DNA from: Plantago elongata
Taxonomy: Eukaryota; Streptophyta; Magnoliopsida; Lamiales; Plantaginaceae
DNA: 64,000 nt
NCBI GenBank assembly: GCA_036897095.1
Contig: JAYMSP010000068.1
Coordinates: forward strand, 29,559 to 93,558
Reading direction: 5' to 3'
Shown here: positions 1 through 10,212 of the stretch, piece after piece
How the letters are laid out: each line of letters opens with the position of its first letter
Position numbering within the stretch: the first letter of the stretch is position 1
Notes under the pieces: generated by a model
What the model saw: only the letters and a program-made list of their open reading frames with translations
Database searches by the model: none
Told to the model about the DNA's origin: nothing
Translations under genes and position numbers: made by a program

Positions 1-431
1 AAAGTGCCTGGTGGACAGGGAAGAAGATGAAATTCTCTTATGCCTATTCACCTGTGTCATGTATGAGCTGATTAGTCTGCTGTGAAACACGTTTAATACT
101 ATTAGCTCCACAAGTTCTTTTCCAGCAAGACTGTAGAACACCTAATTGTCATATAGTATAGTATATTATAAACAAGATTTCATAAGTTGTTGCAGCTATA
201 GTGGCTGCAATCAAGAAGCTTCTCCACCCACTCCTAGCAGGACGTAGCGGTCGCGATTTATGTGATACATCCCGCTATGCCCGCTATTAGGGCGGCTTGT
301 CGGCAAATTAAGAGAGATTTCGGGTCGAAGTTACAATCAACCCCCACCCCCGACTTGATAATCCCAATGAGAGTAGAAACAAGACAACCGCTATATACTC
401 ATATTTCTCTCTTCTCAATAAAATATTTGTT
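1..431. other. Left edge, no supported gene
   Basis: No open frame here resembles a known protein. The first 230 bases could be the untranslated end of a gene lying outside the window, but nothing proves it. Bases 240-320 hold a GC-richer tract rich in CCGC and GCGG words, similar in style to bases 2075-2140, which suggests small repeat fragments. Confidence 0.4.
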
Positions 432-434
432 TTA

Positions 435-1161
435 GACCATCTACAACAACGTTACAAACTCGAGTTACAATGCTGGTGGGACTCGTGTTGAGACTCCAGT
501 AGAATTTCAACATGAGTTTTACAGATGGGGCACTGGGGGCGCAGCCCATCGCCCCATCTCCTTTTTTTCTTTTAATTTGCTTATTTCTCTTTCTTCATTT
601 TTTGTTTCATTTCGTTTGTTTGGCTAACGTTGTCTTCTTCTTTTTTTTATTCCTGGCTTCTTTCTTCTTTCTCCAACAAATAAGCGTCTCATCAACTGTA
701 ATATATATATATATATATATGTGTGTGTAATGTAACAATCATATTTACAAAAATAATTAAGATACTACTTGTAAATTTTTAAAAAAATATTTAAAATTAA
801 ATTTACATATATAAAGAAATGTAAAACATATTTAAAACTGTAAATTGTACAATTTATTTTTTTGAATTGTTTAAACCTTTTATTATTAAAGTAAGATAAT
901 TTTTATTTTTCAAATAATATATTTTAGAAAAGTTAATGTTTATAATTAATTAACAAAATTTAGAATAAATTCAATAATAAAGTTTAAGAGGAAATGAGAA
1001 AAAAAATGAAATGAATAATTCAATTTGAAAGAAATATTAAAATAATATAGATGTTGGGTCTCACTGTTGAAGTAAATAATTATGTAGAGTTACAAAGTGA
1101 GTTACACTGGGTTGAAACGGAGAGAGCGGGTTGGAGAGAGTTGCAATGAATGTAGATGGTC
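435..1161. mobile_element. PIF/Harbinger-type MITE
   Basis: The element starts GACCATCTACA and ends TGTAGATGGTC, a perfect 11-bp terminal inverted repeat. Similarity continues inward in diverged form (ACAAACTCGAGTTACAA-like at the left, GAGTTACAAAGTGAGTTAC-like at the right). It is flanked on both sides by TTA (432-434 and 1162-1164), the 3-bp target duplication typical of PIF/Harbinger. The interior is AT-rich, with no transposase and only a chance frame over a pyrimidine tract (512-730). At 727 bp it is nonautonomous. The superfamily assignment rests on the TTA duplication and the terminal repeat. Confidence 0.75.
700..728. repeat. (AT)n(GT)n microsatellite
   Basis: A run of AT dinucleotides passes into GT dinucleotides inside the Harbinger-type MITE. 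It is a simple repeat, likely to vary in length between individuals. Confidence 0.9.
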
Positions 1162-1293
1162 TTAGGTGTCTTCCAAATTGGAAAAGCTTCACTTTCTGCT
1201 CTCTTTCAGCAGTGAATCTTCAACAAGAGGGCATTACTTTAATTCTTCTATCTATTTGTTTTCCTTTCGATTCTTTCTTGCTTAACCTTCATC

Positions 1294-1923
1294 TAGGAAT
1301 GGTCATTGGACGGGAATTTTGGGACTTTGGAATTTCAAGAATGGAAATTCAAGATCGGTATAATTATTTAACATCTCAATCTCGCCTCAAAATAAAATCG
1401 GGATTTTTCTGGATTCGGACGAGATTTCAAAATCTCAAATAAGGTTGATACATATTTATCATCCAATTCAAATGAGACAACATAATATGTTTGATTCAAA
1501 ACTATAAAATCATCATACATGTAATTTCATTATGATTAAACCAATAAGAAATTAAAGACTAAATTTACTTCAAAAGTGAACACCCATCATGGTTGATCTA
1601 AAAATTATAGTAAACAAGTAATTTCAATCTAAAATCATTGTACCATAAAAAAGATTAATAAATCTATCAATTCTATTTATAAAGCATAATGATTTCACTA
1701 CTTATAAACATTGTACTATCAATATACATACATACATACATAAAATTTCATTCGTGATCCCAAATCCCAATGGAAATGTAAAATCAATTCCAATTCCGTA
1801 CTGAAATTTAATATGGTAATTCAGAATTTATTCCAAATGAAATCGGGATTTTTGGAATTGGGAATTTCAGGAAAAAAAACATTCGGGATCGGAATTTTTC
1901 CAATATTCCATCCCAAACGCCTA
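1294..1923. mobile_element. Possible nonautonomous hAT remnant
   Basis: The left end begins TAGGAATGGTCATTGG. The right end, read on the other strand, begins TAGGCGTTTGGGATGG. Both halves carry an AAATCGGGATTTTT-like word (near 1394 and 1840) in opposite parts of an AT-rich body. No convincing 8-bp target duplication is visible, so the borders and the hAT assignment are weak. Confidence 0.3.
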
Positions 1924-3075
1924 CCCATACCTTTGTCGAATTTGCCTAATTTTTCTTATTATAAATTATGTATTACGAATTTATTATTAGTAACCTTTTG
2001 AATTTAGGAAATTTAATTTGTTTATTACAAGAGCTATATATGATTTTTATGACAAGTATGTTGTATGCTTGGAATAGCGGTTGGGGTTGGTCGCTCCGCA
2101 ATCCGCATCGCTATTTGAGGTTGGTCGCTCTGCATATCACTATACAACATTAATAATTATATTCCAGTTAGTTTGTCACTTAATTCATTTACTTACAAAT
2201 TCGTAAAAACCAACTAAGTCATTATCTAACAACGCACTAACTTATTCATCAATTAGCATAAAACAAAACTACCACTCAAAAGAAAATAAAAACACAACTT
2301 TTTTCAAATAAACTTACAATTTTTGCCATATTTTTATTGTACCATCTTTTTAAATTTAATCATATTGTACGAGTTTTTCCAGTACTATGTAGTAGTATCA
2401 TGTACTTTTGAAAAACAGAGACGTAAACCTACCCCAGCCATTTATTTGAATGAATTAAAATGTTAACATAGTACAATTTTGTTGTATGTTTATTATTTTG
2501 GAACGGTATGAAATTAAGGGGTTGACTGTACAAGTATTTAAATATCTCTATTTAACTCGATGAACAGTGATTTGGACTAAAATACACTTTAAATACCTCA
2601 TTTCAATTTCATTTCAAACACAATTTCACCAAAATCTCATCCAAATGGTCATTAGAGTGACATGTAAATCAGCTCCTAAATGACTATATAGTATCTTTTA
2701 TTTTGGAACAGTACCATCAAATAAAATGAAAACATACATAGTACTTACTATTTTGTTTTGTGTGTTTTGTTTTTGGAACAGTAGAGAAGCGTGAGATGGG
2801 GATAAAAGAGCCGAAATAGATATACATAGGACACAATGAAAGATGATGGATTGGAAATGAAAAATGATGGCATTCTAAAAGTAGTAATATGCGTATGCAC
2901 ACTATTAATGGGTAAAAAAGCATCAAATAGGGCACTGCATTGAGTTTCATGAGTTTGGTTACAAAGCCAAGCTCGAGTTGGTACTTTACCAAGATTCGTC
3001 TTTATTACTTCTACTTTTACTCACGATTTCATCGGAATACTTACAAAACATACAACTTTCATTCAATACGCATGG

Positions 3076-3193
3076 TCACATTTTCTTTGCTTTTGGGGTT
3101 TCAAACATTGTTTGTTCACATTTTCTTTGATTTTTGGGTTTCAAAATTGTTTGTTCACATTTTCTTTGCGTTTTGGGTTTCAAAATTGTTTGT
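3076..3193. repeat. Three-copy ~40-bp tandem repeat
   Basis: Three head-to-tail copies of a unit beginning TCACATTTTCTTTG start at 3076, 3116 and 3155 (periods 40 and 39). Copies differ by a few substitutions and small indels. The repeat also extends a meaningless open frame here. Confidence 0.85.
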
Positions 3194-5955
3194 GATGGTA
3201 TTGCTCTACCTAGTGTGTGTGACTATGTGAGTACGTAGGGCATAATACTAATACATAAATTAACTAGTGCATGGAGCAACTTCAATTTGTGGGTGTTTTA
3301 AGTCCAGCTCCAGAAAAATTCATGTGAAATAAGCTTCATAGGTTAGAAAATCAACAAAAGCAAGTGTCGTGCGATCCCCATATTGTGGGGCTCGTCGTCA
3401 CGGTGAAAACCAGCAACAGCCAAGCCTAAAGTTGTTAAAAAAAAACTCGATAAAACCAAACCAATACCAAAGCGATAAGAAAGGGTTTGTTTTCAGTTTA
3501 CTATTTTCAATCAAATTGGTTTTTTTGTATATTTCGGTACAAAAATGGAAACCAAAAATTTTAAAATGACGTACATTTCTATGAAATAATACTACAATAG
3601 TATGTCATAAATTTACAATTCACTTAATATTGTAGATATTTAAAGAGTTTGAATGAAAATTTGATATGATATTATATATTAAAGGTTTTATTATCATTAT
3701 TAATGCTACTAGAAAAGTATAGTATGTGCATGTCATAAAATTAGGACTAGTTCTTTTTTAATTTTATTAGATTTTTCACATTATTTTTTAATTTTTTGGT
3801 TTTTACAAAAGCGTTACAGAAATTTTCCATATGAAAATCGAACCAAAATATAATTTTAATTCAATTTTTAGTTCTTATAAATTTTATAATTTTTAAATTC
3901 CGATATAGTCCGATATACCATCACCGAAATAAACACCCCTAACCAAGCCAAGGTCTAGCTTTGCCGCGAGCCGGTGCACTTGTCGCCCCGAGCCCACGAG
4001 ACAGACCAAGTTCAAACTCACATTGTTTTATAGGGATCTCTCAAATTGTATAAAATTCACATTGTTTTACATTGGGCATAGTTAAGTGCTTTAAAATTCA
4101 ATTTCAAGCCCAAAACACATTGATATATTATATTTCCTTCTCATCTCTTATTTTAAAACAACAAAATAATTTAATACAAAAACTTGTTAAAATTTAAGTT
4201 TTTGTGAAAGTTTTAAGATTCCTGCAGTATTGTATATTAATTGTGCAATTTTGTATATAAATTGTAATTTTTTTCTATTTATAAATTGTGTATTGTTGTA
4301 TATTAATTATGCGGCTGAATCATTTTATGTAGGACTCTCAGTATTTTCCGGACTATCAATACAATTTCTCATAATTTAATTAATAATGTTTTTTCGTAAT
4401 CAATTAAGTACATGAGCATTCTAATGGTCATATTGATTAATTACAAAGTGCGACCCAAATTCTATCAAACATTTTCTTAAGTCTCCACCTATATCATGTT
4501 TCAACATCAGGTACAGTGCAAACCTTTCAATTACTAGTTTACTACCAAGATCCATGGATGAGACTGAGGCACACCCACCACAACACCTCACATTCACTAC
4601 GTAATCTTAACATATTCAAAGTATAAGATAGATTTAGTTGTTTCAAGTGCGATACACTTGTAAATAGGAGAATACTGTCAACATTCACTAGAAACGACTA
4701 TGTGTTTAGTTTAGTATATAATGTTAAAACGTGGTGAATATTAAATGAATCAATGTGAGTTATAAAAAATAATAGTATACAGCATCATCCACTCGAATGG
4801 TACATGTCTTAGATTAAGACTAAGATTAGGGGATGCGGGTAATTAATTATTTGATCTTGAATCCTTTCATGGGTAAACTTCAGTAGTCTGTTGGTAATTT
4901 GATTACACCAAAACGGAGAGCAATTCACCATGTACGTGGGAGCCATTTGGTTGAACTTGGTCATGGATTAAACGTATATGCACAGCACAATGTGAGGTGT
5001 ACTGGTTCCAAAAGCCATGACATTGACATATATATAGTAGATAGATAAATAAGATAGCAAAGGTTAATATATAATTATTTCAATGCACATGCCTATTTTC
5101 TTTGTTATTCTAGGTATCTCTTATTAAATTTATTTTCGGTACAAGTGTAGTTACAATTATTTATTAATTTAGTCATTTCAGTTGTCCTTTAAAAGGTAAT
5201 CGGTAACGAGCTAATTTGATTCGATCGTGAACCTTATCTAATTTATATTTAGAGGACGCGTTGAATTCTTTTGTGAGAAAAGGTAAAAATATGGTACTCA
5301 AATAGATCATAAGTGTGACCGAGCGTCAAAATGAAAAAAACCATTAAAGCGGGAGCATCTCAAATTATATTCTTCTAATTACTATTATATTAAAAATAAT
5401 AGGTACATGGCATATCAAATCAAAAGTTTTTTATTTTATTATTATTGTTCTTCCATTAAGTACGTACGTGATATATCAAATCAACTTTCAATTATGAACA
5501 ATGTTACTCTATTTTTAACCCAATATAAACCATGTTACTTTAGCAGAGTCCGATTAGAAGTGTTGGAGCAATACTTGACACTATTATCAACCATATACTA
5601 CATAACAAATATAAAACTCATAAAAAAACACAAAAAAAAACCTAAAATAATTCTAACAGACTATAAACATAAAATCAAACACAAAAACGAAGAAATTGAA
5701 GCCGAAAAGCACTTACATTGTCTTATTAAACACAATTGAGGACGAAAACGACAGAACTGCAGTTGACAAATGATAAATCTTTAAAAAGTAGCGGTTTTGT
5801 AGAAGAAAATGAAAAGAAAAAAAAGAATTCCTCCCCCTTTTTTTTTTTTGTATTTATACCACGAAAACGGCTGAAAAAACGGAATCCATGTCGATTTAGC
5901 AATTGGATATGCGAAAAATAGAATAAAATGTGATACATGATAGATAATTTACAAT

Positions 5956-6070
5956 ATGGTCCGACTTTAGATAAAAACCGTCTCTTATGAGACTTTGTGT
6001 ATTTTTAAAGGAAAAAATGTACAGAGTATAATGAGAGGCGGTTTTTAGGTAGATACGACTTATGTTACCA
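5956..6070. repeat. Small foldback (MITE-like hairpin)
   Basis: Two ~50-base arms face each other around a short AT-rich loop near 6005-6016. Both arms contain AAAACCG(T/C)CTCT when read inward. The size and structure suggest a very small MITE. The outer flanks show only a short ATA-type duplication, so I do not assign a superfamily. Confidence 0.55.
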
Positions 6071-6195
6071 ATAATATCACTCATAATATTATAATCAAAG
6101 CGTTTATGTTGTTAACGAAATAATAAGTCTTGTTGTAATATGAAAAAAAAATCAACATTGATAATATAGATATTTTAATTAATAATATATTTTCT

Positions 6196-6201
<6 letters not shown>

Positions 6202-6225
<24 letters not shown>
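6202..6225. repeat. (TG)12 microsatellite
   Basis: Twelve uninterrupted TG dinucleotides follow a short TATA run. Confidence 0.95.
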
Positions 6226-6226
<1 letters not shown>

Positions 6227-7030
6227 TTTTATAAATAAAATTTAGAGACCGTTTCTCAGGAGATTTGCTCGAAAAAATATCCCTTAAAAGCTAAATTGGT
6301 TTTGCATTGTCTCATGTTCAAAGGAAAAAATAATAATATTTGGGCTTAAATAAATATCAATAATTTGAGTGAATTTTATAATCTTTAACAGTAGATATAC
6401 AAAGATTTATAAATCACTTATTTTAACTAATTCAAATTAATCATTTTTCGATGCCTATAAAATATCATATAGAAATTGGATTTTTTAGAAACATGATTAA
6501 ACATAAAAATATTGAACGATATACAATTAATGAAACAAACAAATAAATACATATATGACCTATAATTTTTTCTATAAATCCCATGTTTATATATATAAAA
6601 TGGAATTATAACCCTTTTCGACCGTACAAAGGACCTTCTCATACATACTTAGATTTTAGGTATACCGATCAATATTGAAAGTGTAATTAAGGATTATTTT
6701 AATTTATAAAATTACATATGACTATAATTTTTTTGAATTTTTGTTTGATATTTTAAATACCATACTTGAACCATATATTGAATTGGGCTTTAGATGTTTA
6801 GGTTCCTATGTGAGTGAACATCTTGTATGGACTCAAGGCCCTAGTTGGCTGGTTTGGCAATGTAAGTACTAATATTTGTTGGTTGTACAGTGGGTGTATG
6901 AAGATGGTGACCAGAACAAAATGTAATAATGTAATGTGCCAAGAGAAGGTTAGCCTTCCTTAAAATTTTATTAGCCCAACTCTATTGCCTATGGTTTACT
7001 TAAAAACACATTCCCAAGATGGTACAAGAG

Positions 7031-7606
7031 AGAGTTGGTATTATAGCATTGAATCGCTAACTCGTTGAACTTGGTAGAACATAATATCCAGGCTTTTAAA
7101 GAGTAAGAGACAATAAATTAAGAAGGATTGAATATTTGAATTAAAATCTGAATTGGGGGTCTATTTATAATTTTTGAAGACCTGAAATCTGAATAGGTAT
7201 AACTTTTGTGAACAGGACCCCTTTAAAGATAAAGTTTAAAACGGATACACGTGCTTAAATTTTTCTGTTCAATTACACCCCTCAGCGAATGGACATAAAC
7301 GTTTGACTTAAGCACAATCCCGCAGACGCATCTGTTGGGATTTTCTGCCAAGATAGAACATTAGAGAATTAGTATTCTAGTACTAAGTCGCTAACTCGTC
7401 AAACTTGATATAAAAGAATATTCAGGCTCTTAGAGAGTAAGAGAGAAGAAAGAAAGGTTGGATTTATGTGTGTTGAAAATCTAATTCTAAGGGTCATACA
7501 CCTATTTGAATTTTCCCGTTCAGTTACACACCTCATCAAATGGAGAGAGTTGTTTCACATAAGCCCAATATCCAATAGGCGCATTTGTTGGGCTTTTTTG
7601 TTTTAG
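7031..7606. repeat. Diverged direct duplication
   Basis: Copy A (about 7031-7350) and copy B (about 7364-7606) share, in the same order, CGCTAACTCGT, AGAGAGTAAGAGA-like, TTCAATTACACCCCTCA-like and GCATCTGTTGGG-like blocks, offset by about 330 bases early on. Copy B is shorter. This could be two LTRs or two tandem fragments of one repeat family. No terminal TG..CA or target duplication is clear. Confidence 0.6.
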
Positions 7607-7965
7607 ACTTTATATGGGGCTTAATCAAACGCAACATATTCCTGACCCAAAAATATATATTCAACTCAAGACTGTGAATTCACGACCCGAACCCGAGCTG
7701 GCATGTGTGGTTAAGTAAATGAGCCATTTATCTCTCCCCTTTCCAAAATCATGGTGCCCTTGGGCTCCATATCCTTAAACAAGTCCTGAACTTATATTTA
7801 ACTTTTTTTAATTGATTTTTTTTAAATATGACATTACAATTATAATATGTAGTTGTATAAATAGTTTTATCATCAATAAGTCTACTTATTGCATATAAAG
7901 TGTCTCACTCTTACTATTAGATTACGATTTGAGAAATTGTTTATCAACACGTACATATTTTAAAA

Positions 7966-8027
7966 CATTTATATGCTTGGCTCGTTCTTTTGGTGACATT
8001 TATACGCTTGGCTCGTTCATTTGGTGC
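7966..8027. repeat. 31-bp tandem duplication upstream of RRP1
   Basis: Two adjacent copies of a 31-bp unit (7966-7996 and 7997-8027) share CATTTATA(T/C)GCTTGGCTCG and then TTC(T/A)TTTGGTG. They lie about 200 bases before the RRP1 start codon, so they may sit in the proximal promoter. Confidence 0.85.
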
Positions 8028-8140
8028 GGAAGAAGGATTGTTTGTAAAATTGGGTTACCGTTAACTAGTAAAAAATAAGGGGGCCGAATCTGAAATCAAC
8101 CACCTTCCCTTTCATTTCACTCAGCACACATCACATTGTC

Positions 8141-8170
8141 AAAACCCTAAATCAACCTGCAAAACCCTAG
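8141..8170 (+). promoter_or_regulatory. Pair of telo-box motifs in the RRP1 leader
   Basis: AAAACCCTAA (8141-8150) and AAAACCCTAG (8161-8170) lie 57-86 bases before the RRP1 ATG. AAACCCTA telo-boxes near the transcription start are a known feature of plant ribosomal-protein and ribosome-biogenesis genes. The placement fits that rule. Function here is inferred. Confidence 0.65.
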
Positions 8171-8226
8171 CCAATTAATCTATCGACCAACTCCTCTCCT
8201 CCACGGCTCCACCACCATCCACCACG

Positions 8227-10212
8227 ATGAAGAAGAGGCTCCGCGAACCCAAACCCCTCCACCCAATAGTCGCCGCCTCCACCGGCACCGCCCTAATCAA
8301 GCACCTCGCTTCCTGCAATACCACAGTCAGATCCCAATCTCTTAAGCAGCTCCAGTCATGGCTTCTCCAGCCACAGCCTCAGGAGCTTTCCGATTCCGAC
8401 CTCCGTAAGCTCTGGAAAGGTCTCTTTTACTGCCTGTGGCACTCTGACAAAACCCCCAATCAGGTAGCTTTGATTGATAGGTTGACTTCTATTTTTTTGT
8501 CGCTTGATTCGTCGCTTTCGCTCGATTTCTTTCGTGGGTTTTTGGTCACGATGCGTAGGGAGTGGCCTGGGATTGATAGGTTGAGGTTGGATAAGTTTTA
8601 TTTGCTGATTAGGAGGTTTATGAAGTCGTTGTTTGAGTTGATGAGGTTGAAGAAGTGGGATGTTGAGGTTATGAGGGAGTTTTTTGGGGTTTTGGAGAAA
8701 GATGGTTTCTTGGCCGTGGATATGCAGCAGGGGAATGGTGTGAATTACCATATTGCGTCGGTGTTCTTGGAGGAGCTTAAGGGGGTTGGGTTTCCGGTGA
8801 GGAAGGAGGTTGTTGATTTAGTTTTTGAGCCGTTTTTGGCTGCTTTGGTGAAGAGTAAGGATAATATTATGTTGGGGAAGGTGAGGAGTTGCGTATTTGA
8901 TGAGTTGGCTAAGTTGGGGAAGCAGTTGCTTGAGAAAAAGAAGATGGGTGAGGAATGTGATGAGAAGGATGGGAATGTGTTGTTGGGGATGGTAGCTTTG
9001 AAAATGGGCTTGTCGGGGAAGTTTTTCGAGGCTGGTTCGTCGGTAGATTGTATTCAGGGGAATAGGAAGGTGCTTTTGGGTTTCTATCAGGAGTTTCTGA
9101 AATTGGAAAAGGAGTTGGTATCCTCTAAGATTGAGATAGCGTTACCCGAGTACAACTATGAAGCTAATGAGGAGGTGCCTCAGTTGATTCCTATTGATTA
9201 TAGTAGCATTATTAATGGTGATGTGAAACTTAGTTTGCTGGAAGGGTCTGAGAATGGAGACCAGCATGATGATGAGGGGCCTAAGAAGAAGCGGAAGAAA
9301 ACAAAGAAGGCAGTGGAAGGAGATGAGGAGAAGTTGAAGAAGAAGAAAACAAAGAAGGGGGTTGATGGAGATGATGAGAAGGTGAAGAAGAGAACAAAGA
9401 AAGGGGTTGATGGAGATGATGCGAAGTTGAAGAAGAAAACAAAGAAGGGGGCTGACGGAGATGATGAAAAGGTGAAGAAGAAAACAAAGAAGGGGGCTGA
9501 CGGAGATGATGAGAAGGTGAAGAAGAAAACAAAGAAGGGGGTTGATGGAGATGATAAGAAGTTGAAGAAGAAAAAGAAAGGAAAAGCTGACAATACGGTT
9601 CCTGAAACTGATTCTGCTATCGATGCAAATGGTAGCATCCTTTCTGATAATGACATGGACAGTTCTCTTGCTGAGGTTACTCTGAGCAATGACTTGGAGA
9701 GTCTTGGTAATGATGTGGTTTTGAACGAAGCCGTGATATCCAATCTGCAGAAGCAGTTTGAGATGGTTGCTGCTGAAAATGGTCTCAGTGATGATGATTC
9801 TGACTTCAATGTTCCATTGATTGTAAAACCTAGTGCACGTGAGCATAAGAGGAAGCGAGGGAAACGTGCTGAATCAAAGCAGTCTGGTATTCTGGATTCA
9901 AATGGTGCCGGAGAGGATGGACATGGTATATCTGCCAAGAGTGTTGATAAGAGTGCGAAAAAAGTACGATTTTCAATGAAAAACAACTTGTTTTGGAAAC
10001 CACAGACCCCTTTGCCTCCTGAAAGTTTGAGACTGCCTCCATCTGTTGTTCCGAGGGGTAGTGCTTTGAAGAAGGGAGTTCCTCCAGGACCTGTCATAGA
10101 CACACCACTGTTCAAGAAGAATTCTAGCCAGAAGAAGAAAGCTCTAAAAAGAATGAGAAGTGCAACACCTATGATCAGAAGGAAGAGAAAAACATTGACT
10201 GGATCTGCTTGA
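8227..10212 (+). CDS. RRP1/NOP52-type rRNA-processing protein
   Basis: An intronless 661-residue protein. RRP1/NOP52 proteins act in the nucleolus in processing pre-rRNA for the large ribosomal subunit. The N-terminal ~240 residues match the NOP52 fold signature, with a KHLAS..TVRSQSLKQLQSWL opening, then LRKLWKGLFYCLWHSDK and the VFLEELKGVGFPV helix. Residues ~359-449 are a lysine/acidic repeat (six 15-16-residue units), typical of a disordered nucleolar tail. K579-V-R-F582 fits the RVxF docking motif for protein phosphatase 1. The C-terminal part is basic (KKKALKRMR). ACGATGAAG gives a reasonable plant start context, and two telo-boxes lie just upstream. Codon use changes from C-rich in the first ~200 bases to G/T-rich later, without breaking the frame. 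Family assignment is confident; partners are inferred from the family. Confidence 0.9.
   Translation: MKKRLREPKPLHPIVAASTGTALIKHLASCNTTVRSQSLKQLQSWLLQPQPQELSDSDLRKLWKGLFYCLWHSDKTPNQVALIDRLTSIFLSLDSSLSLDFFRGFLVTMRREWPGIDRLRLDKFYLLIRRFMKSLFELMRLKKWDVEVMREFFGVLEKDGFLAVDMQQGNGVNYHIASVFLEELKGVGFPVRKEVVDLVFEPFLAALVKSKDNIMLGKVRSCVFDELAKLGKQLLEKKKMGEECDEKDGNVLLGMVALKMGLSGKFFEAGSSVDCIQGNRKVLLGFYQEFLKLEKELVSSKIEIALPEYNYEANEEVPQLIPIDYSSIINGDVKLSLLEGSENGDQHDDEGPKKKRKKTKKAVEGDEEKLKKKKTKKGVDGDDEKVKKRTKKGVDGDDAKLKKKTKKGADGDDEKVKKKTKKGADGDDEKVKKKTKKGVDGDDKKLKKKKKGKADNTVPETDSAIDANGSILSDNDMDSSLAEVTLSNDLESLGNDVVLNEAVISNLQKQFEMVAAENGLSDDDSDFNVPLIVKPSAREHKRKRGKRAESKQSGILDSNGAGEDGHGISAKSVDKSAKKVRFSMKNNLFWKPQTPLPPESLRLPPSVVPRGSALKKGVPPGPVIDTPLFKKNSSQKKKALKRMRSATPMIRRKRKTLTGSA
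9301..9573 (+). repeat. 45-bp in-frame minisatellite in RRP1
   Basis: Six units start at 9301, 9349, 9394, 9439, 9484 and 9529. The first is 48 bp and the others 45 bp, so the frame is always kept. Each encodes a TKKG(V/A)DGDDEK(V/L)KKK-like unit. Units 4 and 5 differ by one base, which points to a recent duplication. Confidence 0.95.

Larger units (their letters stand above)
1165..8140. other. Gene-poor AT-rich spacer upstream of RRP1
   Basis: No coding region can be supported. Open frames here are short and look like chance. The stretch carries a possible hAT remnant (1294-1923), a three-copy 40-bp tandem repeat (3076-3193), a small hairpin (5956-6070), a TG microsatellite (6202-6225) and a diverged direct duplication (7031-7606). 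The rest I cannot classify. Confidence 0.6.

Noticed and set aside
512-730. 72-residue Phe/Leu-rich frame that could be read as a membrane peptide
   Set aside because: It is the translation of a pyrimidine tract and an AT/GT microsatellite inside a MITE.
9142-10115. Long open frames on the - strand (for example 9198-10115)
   Set aside because: They are mirror readings of the repetitive RRP1 coding sequence, with low-complexity Ser/Phe/Pro output.
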